A stretch of 64,000 nucleotides of DNA from CAVPWP01 sp050789285 (GTDB taxonomy: Bacteria > Pseudomonadota > Alphaproteobacteria > Rhodobacterales > Rhodobacteraceae), in the NCBI RefSeq assembly GCF_050789285.1, contig NZ_JBOUVX010000001.1:372001-436000 (forward strand), written 5' to 3'. Below the pieces are notes generated by a model that did not search any database, had not been told where the DNA came from, and saw only the letters and a program-made list of their open reading frames with translations. Below are positions 32,619 through 41,284 of this stretch, in pieces; the first letter of the stretch is position 1, and the number at the start of each line of letters is the position of its first letter. A program made the translations under genes and the position numbers.

Positions 32619-33632
32619 TCAGGCGCGGTCGGTTTGGACGCCCGAAAGCTTGGCGTTCACCGATGGGACCGGATGCTTCGTCCTCCACAGTGAGTAGGCG
32701 ATGCCCGTGCCGAGAATCGCGAAGGTGATGCCCAGCGACCATTCGGGCGGGAACTTCTCCCATCCCATCGCGTCGGCAACGAAGATCTTCGAGCCGATGA
32801 AGACAAGCAGCACCGAGAGCGCATACTTGAGATAGGCGAAGCGGTGAAGGATTGCCGCGAGCGCGAAGTAGAGGGCGCGCAGCCCGAGGATCGCGAAGAT
32901 GTTCGAGGTGTAGACGATGTAGGGATCGGTCGTGATGGTGAAGACGGCCGGCACCGAGTCGACGGCGAAGACGAGGTCCGCGATCTCGATTGTGATCAGT
33001 GCAAGGAACAGGGGGGTCGCGTAGCGTGTGAGTCTGCCCGTCACGGGGTGCGGCTTCTTCACAAAGAAGTCGTGGCCATGCATCTCTTCGGTCACGTGGA
33101 GGCGGCGCTTGAGGAACCGGATAAGCCCGTTCTCCTCCATCTTGTGCTCTTTGCTGGCGACGAACAGCATCTTGATGCCGGTGAAGATCAGGAAGGCCGC
33201 GAAGATGTAGAGGACCCAGTGGTACTGGTCCACGATCGTCGCGCCGAGCCCGATCATGATGCCGCGCAGCACGATCACGCCGAGGATGCCCCAGAACAGC
33301 ACGCGGTGCTGATACTCGCGCGGGATGGCGAAGAAGCCGAAGATCAGGGCGATGACGAAGATGTTGTCCAACGCCAGCGTCTTTTCGACGACGAAGGCGG
33401 TCAGATACTGGGCCGTCGCCTCGCCGTCCATCTGCCACCAGATGAAGCCGGAGAACGACAAGCCGAGCGTGATGTACATGGCCGAGAGCCTGAGGCTTTC
33501 GGCCACCCCGATCTCGTGGTCCTTCTTATTGAGAACGCCGAGGTCGAAGACGAGAAGCGCGATGACGAGAGAGAGAAAAAGCAGCCACATCCAAAGCGGC
33601 TTGCCAAGGAAGAGCAAGAGGAGGATGTCCAA
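32619..33632 (-). CDS. TerC-family integral membrane protein (probable metal/Mn2+ exporter)
   Basis: The 337-residue protein has about nine hydrophobic helices and the TerC signatures: FVVEKTLALDNIFVIALIFG with the conserved acidic and Asp-Asn residues, and FLALITIEIADLVFAVDSVPA with the paired Glu/Asp of the second half. Family members (Alx, YceF/YkoY type) export manganese, some loading metals onto exported proteins; tellurite resistance is the historical name. The start is a TTG at 33632 giving MDILLLLFLGKPLWMW; no ATG lies upstream in a better place. I looked for the yybP-ykoY manganese riboswitch upstream and did not find its conserved boxes. Confidence 0.92.
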   Translation of the reverse strand: MDILLLLFLGKPLWMWLLFLSLVIALLVFDLGVLNKKDHEIGVAESLRLSAMYITLGLSFSGFIWWQMDGEATAQYLTAFVVEKTLALDNIFVIALIFGFFAIPREYQHRVLFWGILGVIVLRGIMIGLGATIVDQYHWVLYIFAAFLIFTGIKMLFVASKEHKMEENGLIRFLKRRLHVTEEMHGHDFFVKKPHPVTGRLTRYATPLFLALITIEIADLVFAVDSVPAVFTITTDPYIVYTSNIFAILGLRALYFALAAILHRFAYLKYALSVLLVFIGSKIFVADAMGWEKFPPEWSLGITFAILGTGIAYSLWRTKHPVPSVNAKLSGVQTDRA

Positions 33633-34050
33633 GATCGGGACCTCGGTCTACGCGCACGGGAGGTCACGGATCGCGGGATTGCGGGCATGACACCGAGCGC
33701 ACTCGATGCGGTCCGACATCACGGCGGTTGACCGTCGTCAGAGGGGCCCGGCCCGCTCGGATGAGATTGGGATCGCGCAAGCCATTTCAAGGGGGTATGC
33801 GAGGTCTTTCTTCGAGGAAGTCCGTCTTGGTCGGCTGGGCGGCTGCCGGTGTTTGCGCCCGCGCAAGGTCAGGGCATCATGCGCGGGACATGCCCTGTCT
33901 GGATCATGTGATCACGTGCCGGGGCGTGCGGGTCTGGATCGGACCATACGAAACGGATTGGACCGGCGGTGTCACGGCCGTTCGATGTGTCGGCGTGAGA
34001 CCAAAGGCGCGTTTTCCCCACGATCGATCCGGCAGGATGCGCGTTCTTGA
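33633..34050. other. Intergenic stretch upstream of TerC
   Basis: About 420 nt with only short GC-driven frames. It should contain the TerC promoter on the minus strand, but no element stands out. Confidence 0.5.
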
Positions 34051-34155
34051 AGCCAGGGTCGACGAGGGCCGGCGCAAAGCCTCATTTACGGCGTGTTCAT
34101 CATCCTCGTGGTGGCGATGACCACCATGCGGGCCCAGGGCCTCGTGATCAAGTAG
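34051..34155 (+). pseudogene. Fragment resembling the C-terminal end of a branched-chain amino acid permease (LivM-like)
   Basis: After a TGA at 34048-34050 the frame reads ...GPAQSLIYGVFIILVVAM and ends MRAQGLVIK-stop at 34153-34155. A last membrane helix starting LIYG and ending in a PQGL-like motif is typical of LivM-type ABC permeases. There is no start codon or upstream membrane domain, so this is at most a gene tail left by deletion. The match is by eye over about 30 residues only. Confidence 0.35.
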
Positions 34156-34231
34156 GGGGCGGCTGGACCAGATCGCGCACGACGCGGCGGCCCCTATCAC
34201 ATGACGGATCGCGTCGGCGATGCTCAGGCCC

Positions 34232-34714
34232 TCATCGGACCCGGCTAAGGGTGGCGGGCATGGCGCATTGATCCCGGCTGGCCGGCCGCTTCAGGTAAAG
34301 ATCCACGGCGAGGCGGCCCGAGGTGCCATCCGGTTCAAACTCAGCGGTGCCGACTTTCCGGCCGTCGAGGCGGATCTCTGCGAATGCGAGATTGTTACCG
34401 GCGAACGAAGCGCCCGACGCGGTCTCGCCGGACAGATCATAGGCTTCCCCATCGGCAAACAACAGCTGACCTGTGAGGATGTTCTGCCGGATCGCCACGA
34501 ACATGCGCGGTGCTGTATCCACGGTGTAACTGTCGGCCTGCAGGCATGCGACCAAGGCCCGAACGTCCGGCCACGCGCGACCGGACCAGTCCCCTTCAAG
34601 CTGCATCGGCACGTTCCAGGAGGGCGCGCCGGCAATCCCGAGTTGATTGCCGATGACGTCCGTGCATCCCGCGAGCAGGAGCGCGCCAGCAAACGACAGA
34701 ACCCCAACGCCCAT
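34232..34714 (-). CDS. Small lipoprotein of unknown function
   Basis: The 160-residue protein has a lipoprotein signal peptide ending in the lipobox LLLAGC (Cys about residue 16), then a beta-rich domain (MQLEGDWSGRAWPDVRALVACL; GQLLFADGEAYDLSGETASGA). Asp does not occupy position +2 clearly (CTDV has Thr), so outer-membrane localisation is expected. ATG 34714 is selected over an upstream extension because TCTGGGAAAGACGCGC contains a usable ribosome site and the signal peptide starts here. No family is recognised. It stands alone between two gene-poor stretches. Confidence 0.7.
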   Translation of the reverse strand: MGVGVLSFAGALLLAGCTDVIGNQLGIAGAPSWNVPMQLEGDWSGRAWPDVRALVACLQADSYTVDTAPRMFVAIRQNILTGQLLFADGEAYDLSGETASGASFAGNNLAFAEIRLDGRKVGTAEFEPDGTSGRLAVDLYLKRPASRDQCAMPATLSRVR

Positions 34715-35322
34715 GCGCGTCTTTCCCAGAAATCGGCACTCCCGAAATAGCGCGAGGCAAGATGGCACGGTTGTCTGGTCTTCCCGCCCGAACAGGCGCC
34801 TTGCGACCTGAACGACGCCTGCCTTGGGCAAGATACACGAACGTAAGCCGATCTGGTCTCGAAGCTGCCGCATCCCGGTCCGGCGGCGCCGTTTGTAGGC
34901 GTGCCAAACGGACTTGGGGGTCGGTATTCGTTTGGTTGCTCGCTGTTTCATCCGACATTCCCCCTGTGGTCTGCCGCTTGATGCCGATCTGGTGTGGATC
35001 CGGGTCGACAGAAGCAGCGTCGCCAACGCACCGAGTCCCGGCTAGCTTCTTCTAGCGGTCGCGACCGCCATGAGAATTGAGCGTGATCAACACCGTTCGA
35101 AAAACGAAGCCGATGGTCCGCCAAGTCCGCCAAGCGACTGAGCGCTCCAGCGCCTACGATCGACGGGTGTCGTTGTCGGCGGACATTCGGTGTTCGGCGC
35201 GCCGTCTGCTGTCTGCCGAGACTTCCCCTGGGCCAGTGTCCTGACAGATCCCGTCACCCGTTATCCAAGAGGCCACCCGAGGGGCCATTCCGCCCGAGAC
35301 AGTGCGCCAGTCCTATTGGGCA
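34715..35322. other. Gene-poor stretch
   Basis: About 600 nt with several overlapping short frames on both strands and none with a recognisable domain or good ribosome site. It ends at the first copy of the structured 92-nt repeat. Confidence 0.5.
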
Positions 35323-35414
35323 GGCAGGCACCCCGGTCACCCCCGCGACACGTCCGGGGGTGTTCCGGGGACCATGCTCGATGGTCCAGAGTTTCTGGAC
35401 AGGGAGGGAGGACT
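35323..35414 (+). repeat. Structured 92-nt repeat, copy A
   Basis: This copy is about 66% identical without gaps (61 of 92) to 36487-36578, with the 3' end GGGAGGACT fully shared. It folds into three successive hairpins: CCCCGGTCACCCCCG (35331-35345) with CGGGGGTGTTCCGGGG (35355-35370); GGACCAT/ATGGTCC (35369-35387); and TCCAGA/TCTGGA (35385-35399). The arms are perfect or nearly so. It may be a small RNA, an attachment element or a degenerate mobile unit. The two copies bracket the genes at 35508-35861 and 36210-36449. Confidence 0.6.
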
Positions 35415-35507
35415 GCTTGAACCCCTCGGCCGCGGGCTTCACCTCAAAGGTTTATCGTGCCGTGCGGATCAGTCCACGGCGCCGCCGCATGTGAACTTCG
35501 CGGCGGT

Positions 35508-35861
35508 TCAGAAGTTGTTCGGGTTCCCCGCCACGATGGTGCCTGTTCCGCCGTCGACCCCGTCCTGGACCCAGGTCACCGCGTCCCCTTCGATCCGGGC
35601 GTTCCAGCAGTCTTTGCCCTCGCCGTAGTCGAAGCACATCGCGTCGCCCTCGATCGTCCAGGTGCCGGTATAGCCCGCCCCCTTGATCGACCCGTCTGCC
35701 GCGTAGAATTCGGTGTAGGCGCCGGAAGCGCTCATGCTGCCTTGCACCGTGTTGCCGGAGAGGGCCGACGTGATCTCGGCGCCGGTCGAAAGTGTTTGTG
35801 CCTGCGCTGCGATGGGCAAGGCAAGGCCGAGCGCGAGCGCGGAAAGGGAATAGCGGATCAT
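35508..35861 (-). CDS. Small secreted protein, unknown function
   Basis: The 117-residue protein has a signal peptide (RYSLSALALGLALPIAAQAQ) and a compact beta-rich domain. It contains GAYTEFYAADGSIKGAGYTG and TWTIEGDAMCFDYGEGKDCW, with two cysteines about 8 residues apart that may pair. The pattern (a 'trial string' of polar strands ending GTIVAGNPNNF) is common in short periplasmic proteins of Rhodobacterales, but I cannot name a family with confidence. GAGGAACCCCCGC precedes the ATG. It lies between the two repeat copies. Confidence 0.7.
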   Translation of the reverse strand: MIRYSLSALALGLALPIAAQAQTLSTGAEITSALSGNTVQGSMSASGAYTEFYAADGSIKGAGYTGTWTIEGDAMCFDYGEGKDCWNARIEGDAVTWVQDGVDGGTGTIVAGNPNNF

Positions 35862-36209
35862 GCGGGGGTTCCTCACGGCTGATGTTTGCGGGAATGTAAT
35901 CCGGTTCGCAGCCGGGTCGAGGACGAATCCGATCCGCGACCATCCCTTTATCTGCCGCAATTGCAGGGCGGCAGAGGAGTGCTTGCAGGTCTTCCGCTTG
36001 ATCCCCCTGACTAGCTTGTCAGCGGCATCTTTCGATGTTCCGGGTGTCTGCGTCATCTTCGCGCCTCGCTGGCTTCGATGAACAAGAATCCTCCGTTGCT
36101 CAAACCCCCAAATCTGTCCGATGGGCGCTGACGTCAGACACACAGTTCCCGCGGGGCCACTTCCCAAGGACACGTGTGATGGTTTCGCGCCACGTCCGGT
36201 AGTCGACGA
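35862..36209. other. Intergenic stretch, nothing recognised
   Basis: About 350 nt between the small secreted protein and the HNH gene. It should hold the promoter of the former on the minus strand. No other signal is seen. Confidence 0.45.
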
Positions 36210-36449
36210 GTGCGACGCGGGGAACAGACCCCGCGAAAGGTGGAGTTCCGAGGGCGACAGATCACGGCCTATCGCTTCGTCTTCTGCGTCCTGAACCGGG
36301 AGATCGCCAGTCGGGATCACATCGTCAGGCACCGCTGTCAGAACCGTCTGTGCATCAACACGGACCACCTCGCGCTGGGCACACAGGCGGACAACAAGCG
36401 CGATGACTGGGGGCACTGGGCGAACGGGATAGACTTCGACTACCTCTAA
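36210..36449 (+). CDS. Small HNH endonuclease
   Basis: The 79-residue protein has the HNH core: IVRHRCQNRLCINTDHLALG, giving His, Asn and His of the beta-beta-alpha-metal fold, followed by TQADNKRDDW, the tail found in phage and mobile HNH endonucleases. The N-terminal part (RKVEFRGRQITAYRFVFCVL) is the family's usual start of the domain but shorter than common 100-180 residue versions. The GTG start at 36210 is uncertain. It lies between the two copies of the structured repeat, which raises the possibility that repeat and nuclease form a mobile pair (inference). Confidence 0.75.
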   Translation: MRRGEQTPRKVEFRGRQITAYRFVFCVLNREIASRDHIVRHRCQNRLCINTDHLALGTQADNKRDDWGHWANGIDFDYL

Positions 36450-36486
36450 GCGTCCTCCGGTGACTCAGCCTCGCCCGGCTCGCTCG

Positions 36487-36578
36487 GGCGGGGCACCCAG
36501 GTCACCCCGGGGCACTTCCTGGGGCAGTCCGAGGGCCACGCTGCGTAGCCCGGCTCTTCTCGACATGGTGGGAGGACT
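36487..36578 (+). repeat. Structured 92-nt repeat, copy B
   Basis: Second copy of the repeat at 35323-35414, starting 38 nt after the HNH stop codon, same orientation. The CCCCGG...CCTGGGG stem of the first hairpin is kept although bases changed; the second and third hairpins are weaker than in copy A. It is also GC-rich and ends in the shared GGGAGGACT. Confidence 0.55.
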
Positions 36579-36833
36579 CGCTGGCTGGGGTGGTAGGATT
36601 CCACGCTAAGTCATTGAAACCAGATGATTTTTTATCGCAAACTTAGGATATGGTGTCAAGTCGGAAGGCGCGGAAATCCATCCTGTGAAACAGTCTTCAT
36701 GACAGCGATCCGCGGAGGGGCGGGCCCCGCCGCACGACCGTGAAATCGGCAGGGTGAGACGGCAAGATCTTCCACCACCATGTATGGGATGATCTGGCGA
36801 CGTCACTCGCGACGGCGCGGGCGTCACACCTTG
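36579..36833. other. Gene-poor, locally AT-rich stretch
   Basis: 36605-36660 is clearly AT-richer than its surroundings (TTTTTTATCGCAAACTTAGG). No gene or clear element is supported; it may be a remnant of acquired DNA. Confidence 0.4.
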
Positions 36834-37031
36834 TTAGGGGAGCTTGAGGACCTGAAGATCGGCGAGGGGCGCACCATGAGCCTCTATCCAGCTGCGGCGT
36901 TCAGCGATCGCAGCGGCATTCTCTTCTGTCCAGCCCATACCCAGTTCTTCCTGTCCATTCGTCGCCGAGTTGCGGCGCCTCTCGTTGGCGACCCTATCAT
37001 TGGCCTGGTCCGTCTGGTCTCCCGCGAACAT
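36834..37031 (-). CDS. Short CcdA-like antitoxin fragment (C-terminal toxin-binding half)
   Basis: The 65-residue frame has a strong ribosome site (GGAGGATTTCCAGA before ATG 37031). Its last 32 residues (WTEENAAAIAERRSWIEAHG, then APLADLQVL) resemble the CcdB-binding tail of CcdA antitoxins, which read W-x-EEN-x-EAI...G-x-PLA. The N-terminal half does not look like the ribbon-helix-helix DNA-binding domain expected. No CcdB-like toxin follows downstream. It is 54 nt after the gene at 37086-38432 on the same strand. A decayed or minimal antitoxin is the most likely reading, by eye only. Confidence 0.4.
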   Translation of the reverse strand: MFAGDQTDQANDRVANERRRNSATNGQEELGMGWTEENAAAIAERRSWIEAHGAPLADLQVLKLP

Positions 37032-37085
37032 TCTGGAAATCCTCCTATCGCCCACGACAGTACCACACCTCGTTTGGGACTGTGG

Positions 37086-38432
37086 TCATCGTCTTTGGTC
37101 CTCAAGGCCCAGTTCCTCCCACATCCACCGGAAATCATACTCTGCCAGCGGCGAGCCGGGATTGCTCGCGCTGCGGTTCTCGATGAGCTTGAGCCAGTCC
37201 ACGACCTTCTTGCGGCCAGCGGGCGTCCGCGCCGCCTCGCGCGGGGTCTTCCCGCCCAAAGCTGGAACGGGTTCATCGAGGATGCCCCGGTAGTGCCGGT
37301 CAAGGAGCTCGTGGACGGCCTGCCTCGCGATCTCGGGCGGGATCTCCTCATGCTCTTCTCTGGCAGTACTTCCGGCATCGTCAGCCCTCACCTGGTCGAT
37401 TGTCCGGATCGCGGTCAGAGGCGGCTTCACGAGATCGCCAAGCGCCTCCCTGATGAGAGCGACGCCGCGTTCCGCCCGCCGCGCCGAGTTGACTGACAGG
37501 GTCAGGGCCTTGCCCTTCAACTCCAGTGTGCCGAGGACCCGGCCGGCGGAGACGGTGGATTCGAGCGCGAGACCACCTCGCGCGTTCCAGGCCGGGGCAG
37601 GGGCCGCCTCCAGCCAGGTCCACTCCTTCGGACCTGTCCGCTCGAGCCCCGCCACCTTGTCGAGACGGGTCGCCACCTGCGCCTGCGTGACGCCCTTGGC
37701 GAGCGGGAACCGGACATCGTGGAACAGGAGGTCGTCTCCCTCGCTGTTCGAGAGATGGATTGGCGTAGGGTCGAGGATGTCGGGCAGGCAGGAGAAGAGC
37801 CAGGCGCCTGCGAAGATCGGGGCACATTTCCGGAGCTGATCCACCGTGAGGCGCAACTCCTTCCGCTTCCCGATCTTCAGGGCGTGCCTGAGCCCGTCCA
37901 TGAGGAACTCGACGGCCTCGGGAGAGAAGGGCAGGAGTGCCCCTGAGATCACATGGCCCTTGCGTTGTGGCACGACGCGGACCACGACACGGTCCCAGGG
38001 CTTCAGGGACCGGGTGGCGCTCTTCTCCTGTACCGTTACCGGTCCGGACCCAGTCAGGACGTCCCGGAGTTGCATCGACTGGCCGGGCCGGATCTCGCTC
38101 ACTTCGTAGAGACTGACCGGCGCGTCCCGGAGCCCCTCGATGTAGGAGCGCGTCAGCGCCGGCTCCTTCCATCCCCGCCGCTTGAGGTAGAGGTCTGCGA
38201 CGTTGTCGCCGCCGGCACCGTATCGCCGGCCGAGGAGATCCTCGAAAGCGCATCCCCAGAGGATCATCGGCCACGATTGCCCAATGAGATCTCCGAGGTC
38301 CTCGAAATCGATATCGAACTCCTCCAGCGCAGGTCCGAGGTGTTCATCGAGGACCTCGCGCAGACGCTCGCTCCAGACCTCGTCGCGTAGAATGAAGCGG
38401 ATCAGACCGTCGAGATCATGCGCGGCACTCAT
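37086..38432 (-). CDS. Large cytoplasmic protein with MbcA/ParS-like toxin-binding C-terminus, unknown function
   Basis: The 448-residue protein has no signal or membrane segment. The N-terminal third is acidic and helical (REVLDEHLGPALEEFDIDFE), the middle is beta-rich (PWDRVVVRVVPQRKGHVISG). The C-terminal 70 residues (LLDRHYRGILDEPVPALGGK, then TPREAARTPAGRKKVVDWL) match the short 'LD-x-P-x-PALGGKTPREA' block seen at the end of some SecC-motif proteins and related to the MbcA/ParS antitoxin domain. No SEC-C zinc motif is seen. ATG 38432 has AAGGA at a good distance; the frame continues upstream without coding character. The function is unknown. Confidence 0.75.
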   Translation of the reverse strand: MSAAHDLDGLIRFILRDEVWSERLREVLDEHLGPALEEFDIDFEDLGDLIGQSWPMILWGCAFEDLLGRRYGAGGDNVADLYLKRRGWKEPALTRSYIEGLRDAPVSLYEVSEIRPGQSMQLRDVLTGSGPVTVQEKSATRSLKPWDRVVVRVVPQRKGHVISGALLPFSPEAVEFLMDGLRHALKIGKRKELRLTVDQLRKCAPIFAGAWLFSCLPDILDPTPIHLSNSEGDDLLFHDVRFPLAKGVTQAQVATRLDKVAGLERTGPKEWTWLEAAPAPAWNARGGLALESTVSAGRVLGTLELKGKALTLSVNSARRAERGVALIREALGDLVKPPLTAIRTIDQVRADDAGSTAREEHEEIPPEIARQAVHELLDRHYRGILDEPVPALGGKTPREAARTPAGRKKVVDWLKLIENRSASNPGSPLAEYDFRWMWEELGLEDQRR

Positions 38433-39002
38433 TCCGGAATCCTTGTTCGATCGAGATGACCCAGACTTAGGCGGTGAGGCCTGGATCGGCCATGCCCGAA
38501 GATCCTCGATCAATGACCTCGCCCTCATTGGTCCGGTACTCCTACATGGCACGCTGGAGGTTCTGCGTCTGCCAAAGCGGAAAGAGGCGCTGTTTAGCGA
38601 AGGAAAGAAGTGAGAGCCTTCCGGGCATTCACCTGTCCAAGTCACCCACCATCTCGCTAATGCAGCATCCGGTAGATTGGGCGGTGACCAGCCCTTCGCT
38701 GCGCCCAGGACGAAGGTCCGAAGTTGCGCGACTGGCTGGCGGCTTCGGGTACTGAATCGAACCCTCTCTGCGCGCTTGTTGGATGTTCAGAAACGTGTTC
38801 GCGAGACAGCGATTGACCATGTCCCTGGCTGCAGCTTCGGAAGGGGATCCATACCCACTATGCCGAGAACAACTTCCGCGGCCGTCGCGGTAGCGCTTGC
38901 GCTTCCGGGGCAGGTCCCCAAGGGCAAAGATATTTGGCCTGGAAGCAACCGATTGCGGCCCGGTCCGTTGATCCGACATCGCAGCGAGTACGGAAGACAT
39001 CC
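38433..39002. other. Intergenic stretch, nothing recognised
   Basis: About 570 nt with mixed short frames on both strands. The last 15 nt carry the GGAAGA ribosome site of the downstream gene. Confidence 0.5.
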
Positions 39003-40142
39003 ATGATGACGGGCACGAAGGCGGACAGCGGGAACAGTCATTCCGGGTGGACGGTGGCGCTTGGCTTCGCGGCCGGACTTCTCCTCCTCGCCGTCGCCGC
39101 GTCGGCCCTGCCGCTGATCGAGACGAACGCGTGGTGGGTGCGCTACCTCGATTTCCTGCGCGTTCAGGTCTCGTCAGCCCTGCTGGTCCTTCTTGCCGCT
39201 GTCATCCTGCTCGGCGGGCTGAGACGACCGTGGACCCTCGGGGCGCTGGCACTCGGGGGTGCGGCTCTCGGATACCAGGCCTACCGCCTCTATCCCTACA
39301 CCGCACTCGTGGCGCCCATGGCGGTGGCCGCGCCCGATTGCGCGGAGGACGACCGCCTCAATCTGCTCGTCGCCAACGTGCAGCAGAGCAACGAGAAGTT
39401 CGAGGCGCTGTTTCGCATGGTGGAGGAGGTCGACCCGGATCTGTTCGTCGTTCTCGAGACCGACGAGGCCTGGGATGCAGCGCTGGCCGAGATGAACCAA
39501 CGGTTCCCTCACCGCACGCAGTACATTCCGGAAGGCGACGCTTCCGGCGCCTTCGGCATGCACCTCCTGTCGCGCCATCCCCTCGCCGCGACCGACACGT
39601 TGCTCTATTTCGGCAACGACACGCCCACGATCCTCGCCGATGTGGCGTTGCCGGGAAACGCCACGGTACAGATCGTAGCGGTTCACCCGCGTCCGCCGCT
39701 CTACTGGAGCCAGCCGACGACAATGCGCGATGCGCATCTGCTGACCGCGGCGCTCGCGTCGCGGGACAGCGACATGCCTACGATCGTCGCGGGCGACCTG
39801 AACGCCACCCCTTGGGAGCGGACAGTCCGCCGCGCCATGCGGATAGGCGGGTTGCTCGACCCGAGGGTGGGGCGAGGCATCTATCCAACCTACGATGTTA
39901 AGAGCTGGCTGATGTCGTGGCCGCTGGATCAGATCCTGTTTCAGGACGGTATCGCCCTCGTGGAGTGGGAGGTCCTGCCCCCTTTCGGGTCCGATCACGC
40001 TCCGGTCCTCGCCGGCCTGTGCGTCGATCCAGGGGCTGCGGCGCGTCAGAGCGCTCCGACGCTGGAGGCGGGCGACTTCGAAGAGGCGGAGCTCTCGATC
40101 GCGGCAGCCAGAGAGATGAGCGGCTCCTCGACGACCGACTGA
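39003..40142 (+). CDS. Membrane-anchored endonuclease/exonuclease/phosphatase family protein
   Basis: The 379-residue protein begins with three hydrophobic helices (about 17-37, 50-70, 72-92) and then an extracytoplasmic EEP domain: LNLLVANVQQSN (first Asn), FVVLETDEAWD (catalytic Glu), VAGDLNATPWERTVRR (catalytic Asp-x-Asn) and the terminal GSDHAPVLAGL (Asp-His). All key residues of the DNase I-like metal-dependent fold are present. Members hydrolyse nucleic acids, phospholipid or inositol phosphates; a membrane-bound, outward-facing form suggests a phospholipid or extracellular DNA substrate. ATG 39003 follows GGAAGACATCC. Confidence 0.92.
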   Translation: MMTGTKADSGNSHSGWTVALGFAAGLLLLAVAASALPLIETNAWWVRYLDFLRVQVSSALLVLLAAVILLGGLRRPWTLGALALGGAALGYQAYRLYPYTALVAPMAVAAPDCAEDDRLNLLVANVQQSNEKFEALFRMVEEVDPDLFVVLETDEAWDAALAEMNQRFPHRTQYIPEGDASGAFGMHLLSRHPLAATDTLLYFGNDTPTILADVALPGNATVQIVAVHPRPPLYWSQPTTMRDAHLLTAALASRDSDMPTIVAGDLNATPWERTVRRAMRIGGLLDPRVGRGIYPTYDVKSWLMSWPLDQILFQDGIALVEWEVLPPFGSDHAPVLAGLCVDPGAAARQSAPTLEAGDFEEAELSIAAAREMSGSSTTD

Positions 40143-40296
40143 CACCGGCGGGCGGTCCGCCGTCCCTCAGGTGATCGGGCCATCTGCACTGCGTCGTGAG
40201 TGGAGACCGGATTTCGCCGCAGCGTGGCCGGAGCGTCCCGGAAGTCCGGGCGCGAGGCGCTCGCCTCACCCCGCGGCGGCAGGCAGGCCGACGGCG

Positions 40297-40315
40297 TTGC
40301 ACGCGGAGCGTGCAA
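40297..40315. terminator. Hairpin between convergent genes
   Basis: TTGCACGC (40297-40304), a 3-nt loop and GCGTGCAA (40308-40315) form an 8-bp stem between the convergent EEP and PRC-barrel genes. It could terminate from either side; the following TTCGATTGG is only weakly U-rich. Confidence 0.55.
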
Positions 40316-40399
40316 GTTCGATTGGCCCGCCGCGGTTTCGCGACGGGCCAGAGCGGTGGGCCTGATCGACAGCGATCAATCCGTAACCTGGCGCGAAGC

Positions 40400-40864
40400 T
40401 CACTCCCACCAGCCTTCATCGACGCCCGGCATCTCCTCGAGCTGTTCTTCCGAGTAGCGCGTGATCAGGCTGTACGACTCGTCGTCGACGGGCACGAGGT
40501 CCACATCGCCCACGCGCAGCATCACGTGCTTGTCGCCGATGTCGAGAAATCCTCCGACTTCGGCAACCACGCCGACGAGTTTTCCGGACCGATCGAGTAC
40601 GAGGTCCTCGATCTCGCCGATCTGGTTCCAGTCGGCGCCCACTTCATCGTAACCGGTCCAGCCCCAGGTGTAGTTCTCCGGGTCTCCCCAAGAGCCCTCG
40701 TCGTAGGCTTCATTGGTGGTGTAGACAGCACCCCCTGTGATGTCGCGGGCACGGATCAGCTGCGTCCAGTCTGCCTCCATGCCCTCCGCGGGTACTGTTT
40801 CCTGAGCCGATACCGCGGTCGCGGTGAGGATCAGGGCGGCTGCGGTGCCGAAAATGCGTTGCAT
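40400..40864 (-). CDS. Secreted PRC-barrel domain protein
   Basis: The 154-residue protein has a signal peptide (MQRIFGTAAALILTATAVSA-Q) and a PRC-barrel domain: ARDITGGAVYTTNE, then GEIEDLVLDRSGKLVGVVAE and VGGFLDIGDKHVMLRVGDVD. PRC barrels are small beta-barrels involved in photosynthetic reaction-centre or RNA-processing contexts; secreted versions of this length are widespread in Rhodobacterales with unknown role. It is acidic. It stands alone, convergent with the EEP gene. Confidence 0.9.
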   Translation of the reverse strand: MQRIFGTAAALILTATAVSAQETVPAEGMEADWTQLIRARDITGGAVYTTNEAYDEGSWGDPENYTWGWTGYDEVGADWNQIGEIEDLVLDRSGKLVGVVAEVGGFLDIGDKHVMLRVGDVDLVPVDDESYSLITRYSEEQLEEMPGVDEGWWE

Positions 40865-41284
40865 GCTGTCTCCTTGTTTCGGGTGTGCTTCCCCAACGAC
40901 TCGGGCCGAAGCCCTGTTCCGGACCCCGCGTTAAGGCCATCAGGTGTTCGTCATCGAGCAGCCGATACCGGGGGTCGGGTTCTTCGGGCTGGAGAAGAAG
41001 CAGCAGAACTCGGCGAACTCGAATGCGGCAATCGCAAAGCTCGGCGACGCAATCGAATGGGATCACTCCCTATGCGCACGAACCGGTCATCTGAGCGGTC
41101 TCGTCAGATGATCCAACGTCGGCAAAGCGGACTCTTTGAGTCGGGTGCTTTGGTTGAAAGAACGCATGACCCGCAGGTCGACACGCGTGTTGGGTCTTGC
41201 GGCGATGCGCTCGAATTCAGGCCTCGATGCGGAGGTGCTCGACTGCACCACCCAGTTGGGTTTCTTCTTCCCCCCTGCGTCTCA
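40865..41284. other. Intergenic stretch, nothing recognised
   Basis: About 420 nt. It holds the start region of the PRC-barrel gene and only short, GC-driven frames. No element stands out. Confidence 0.5.

Noticed and set aside
33633..33900. Possible yybP-ykoY manganese riboswitch before TerC
   Set aside because: The conserved GGGGAGUA-type and GGCGUCA-type boxes were not found in the upstream minus-strand sequence.
36780..37496. 238-residue plus-strand frame
   Set aside because: It overlaps the CcdA-like fragment and the end of the 37086 gene on the other strand and has no recognisable domain.
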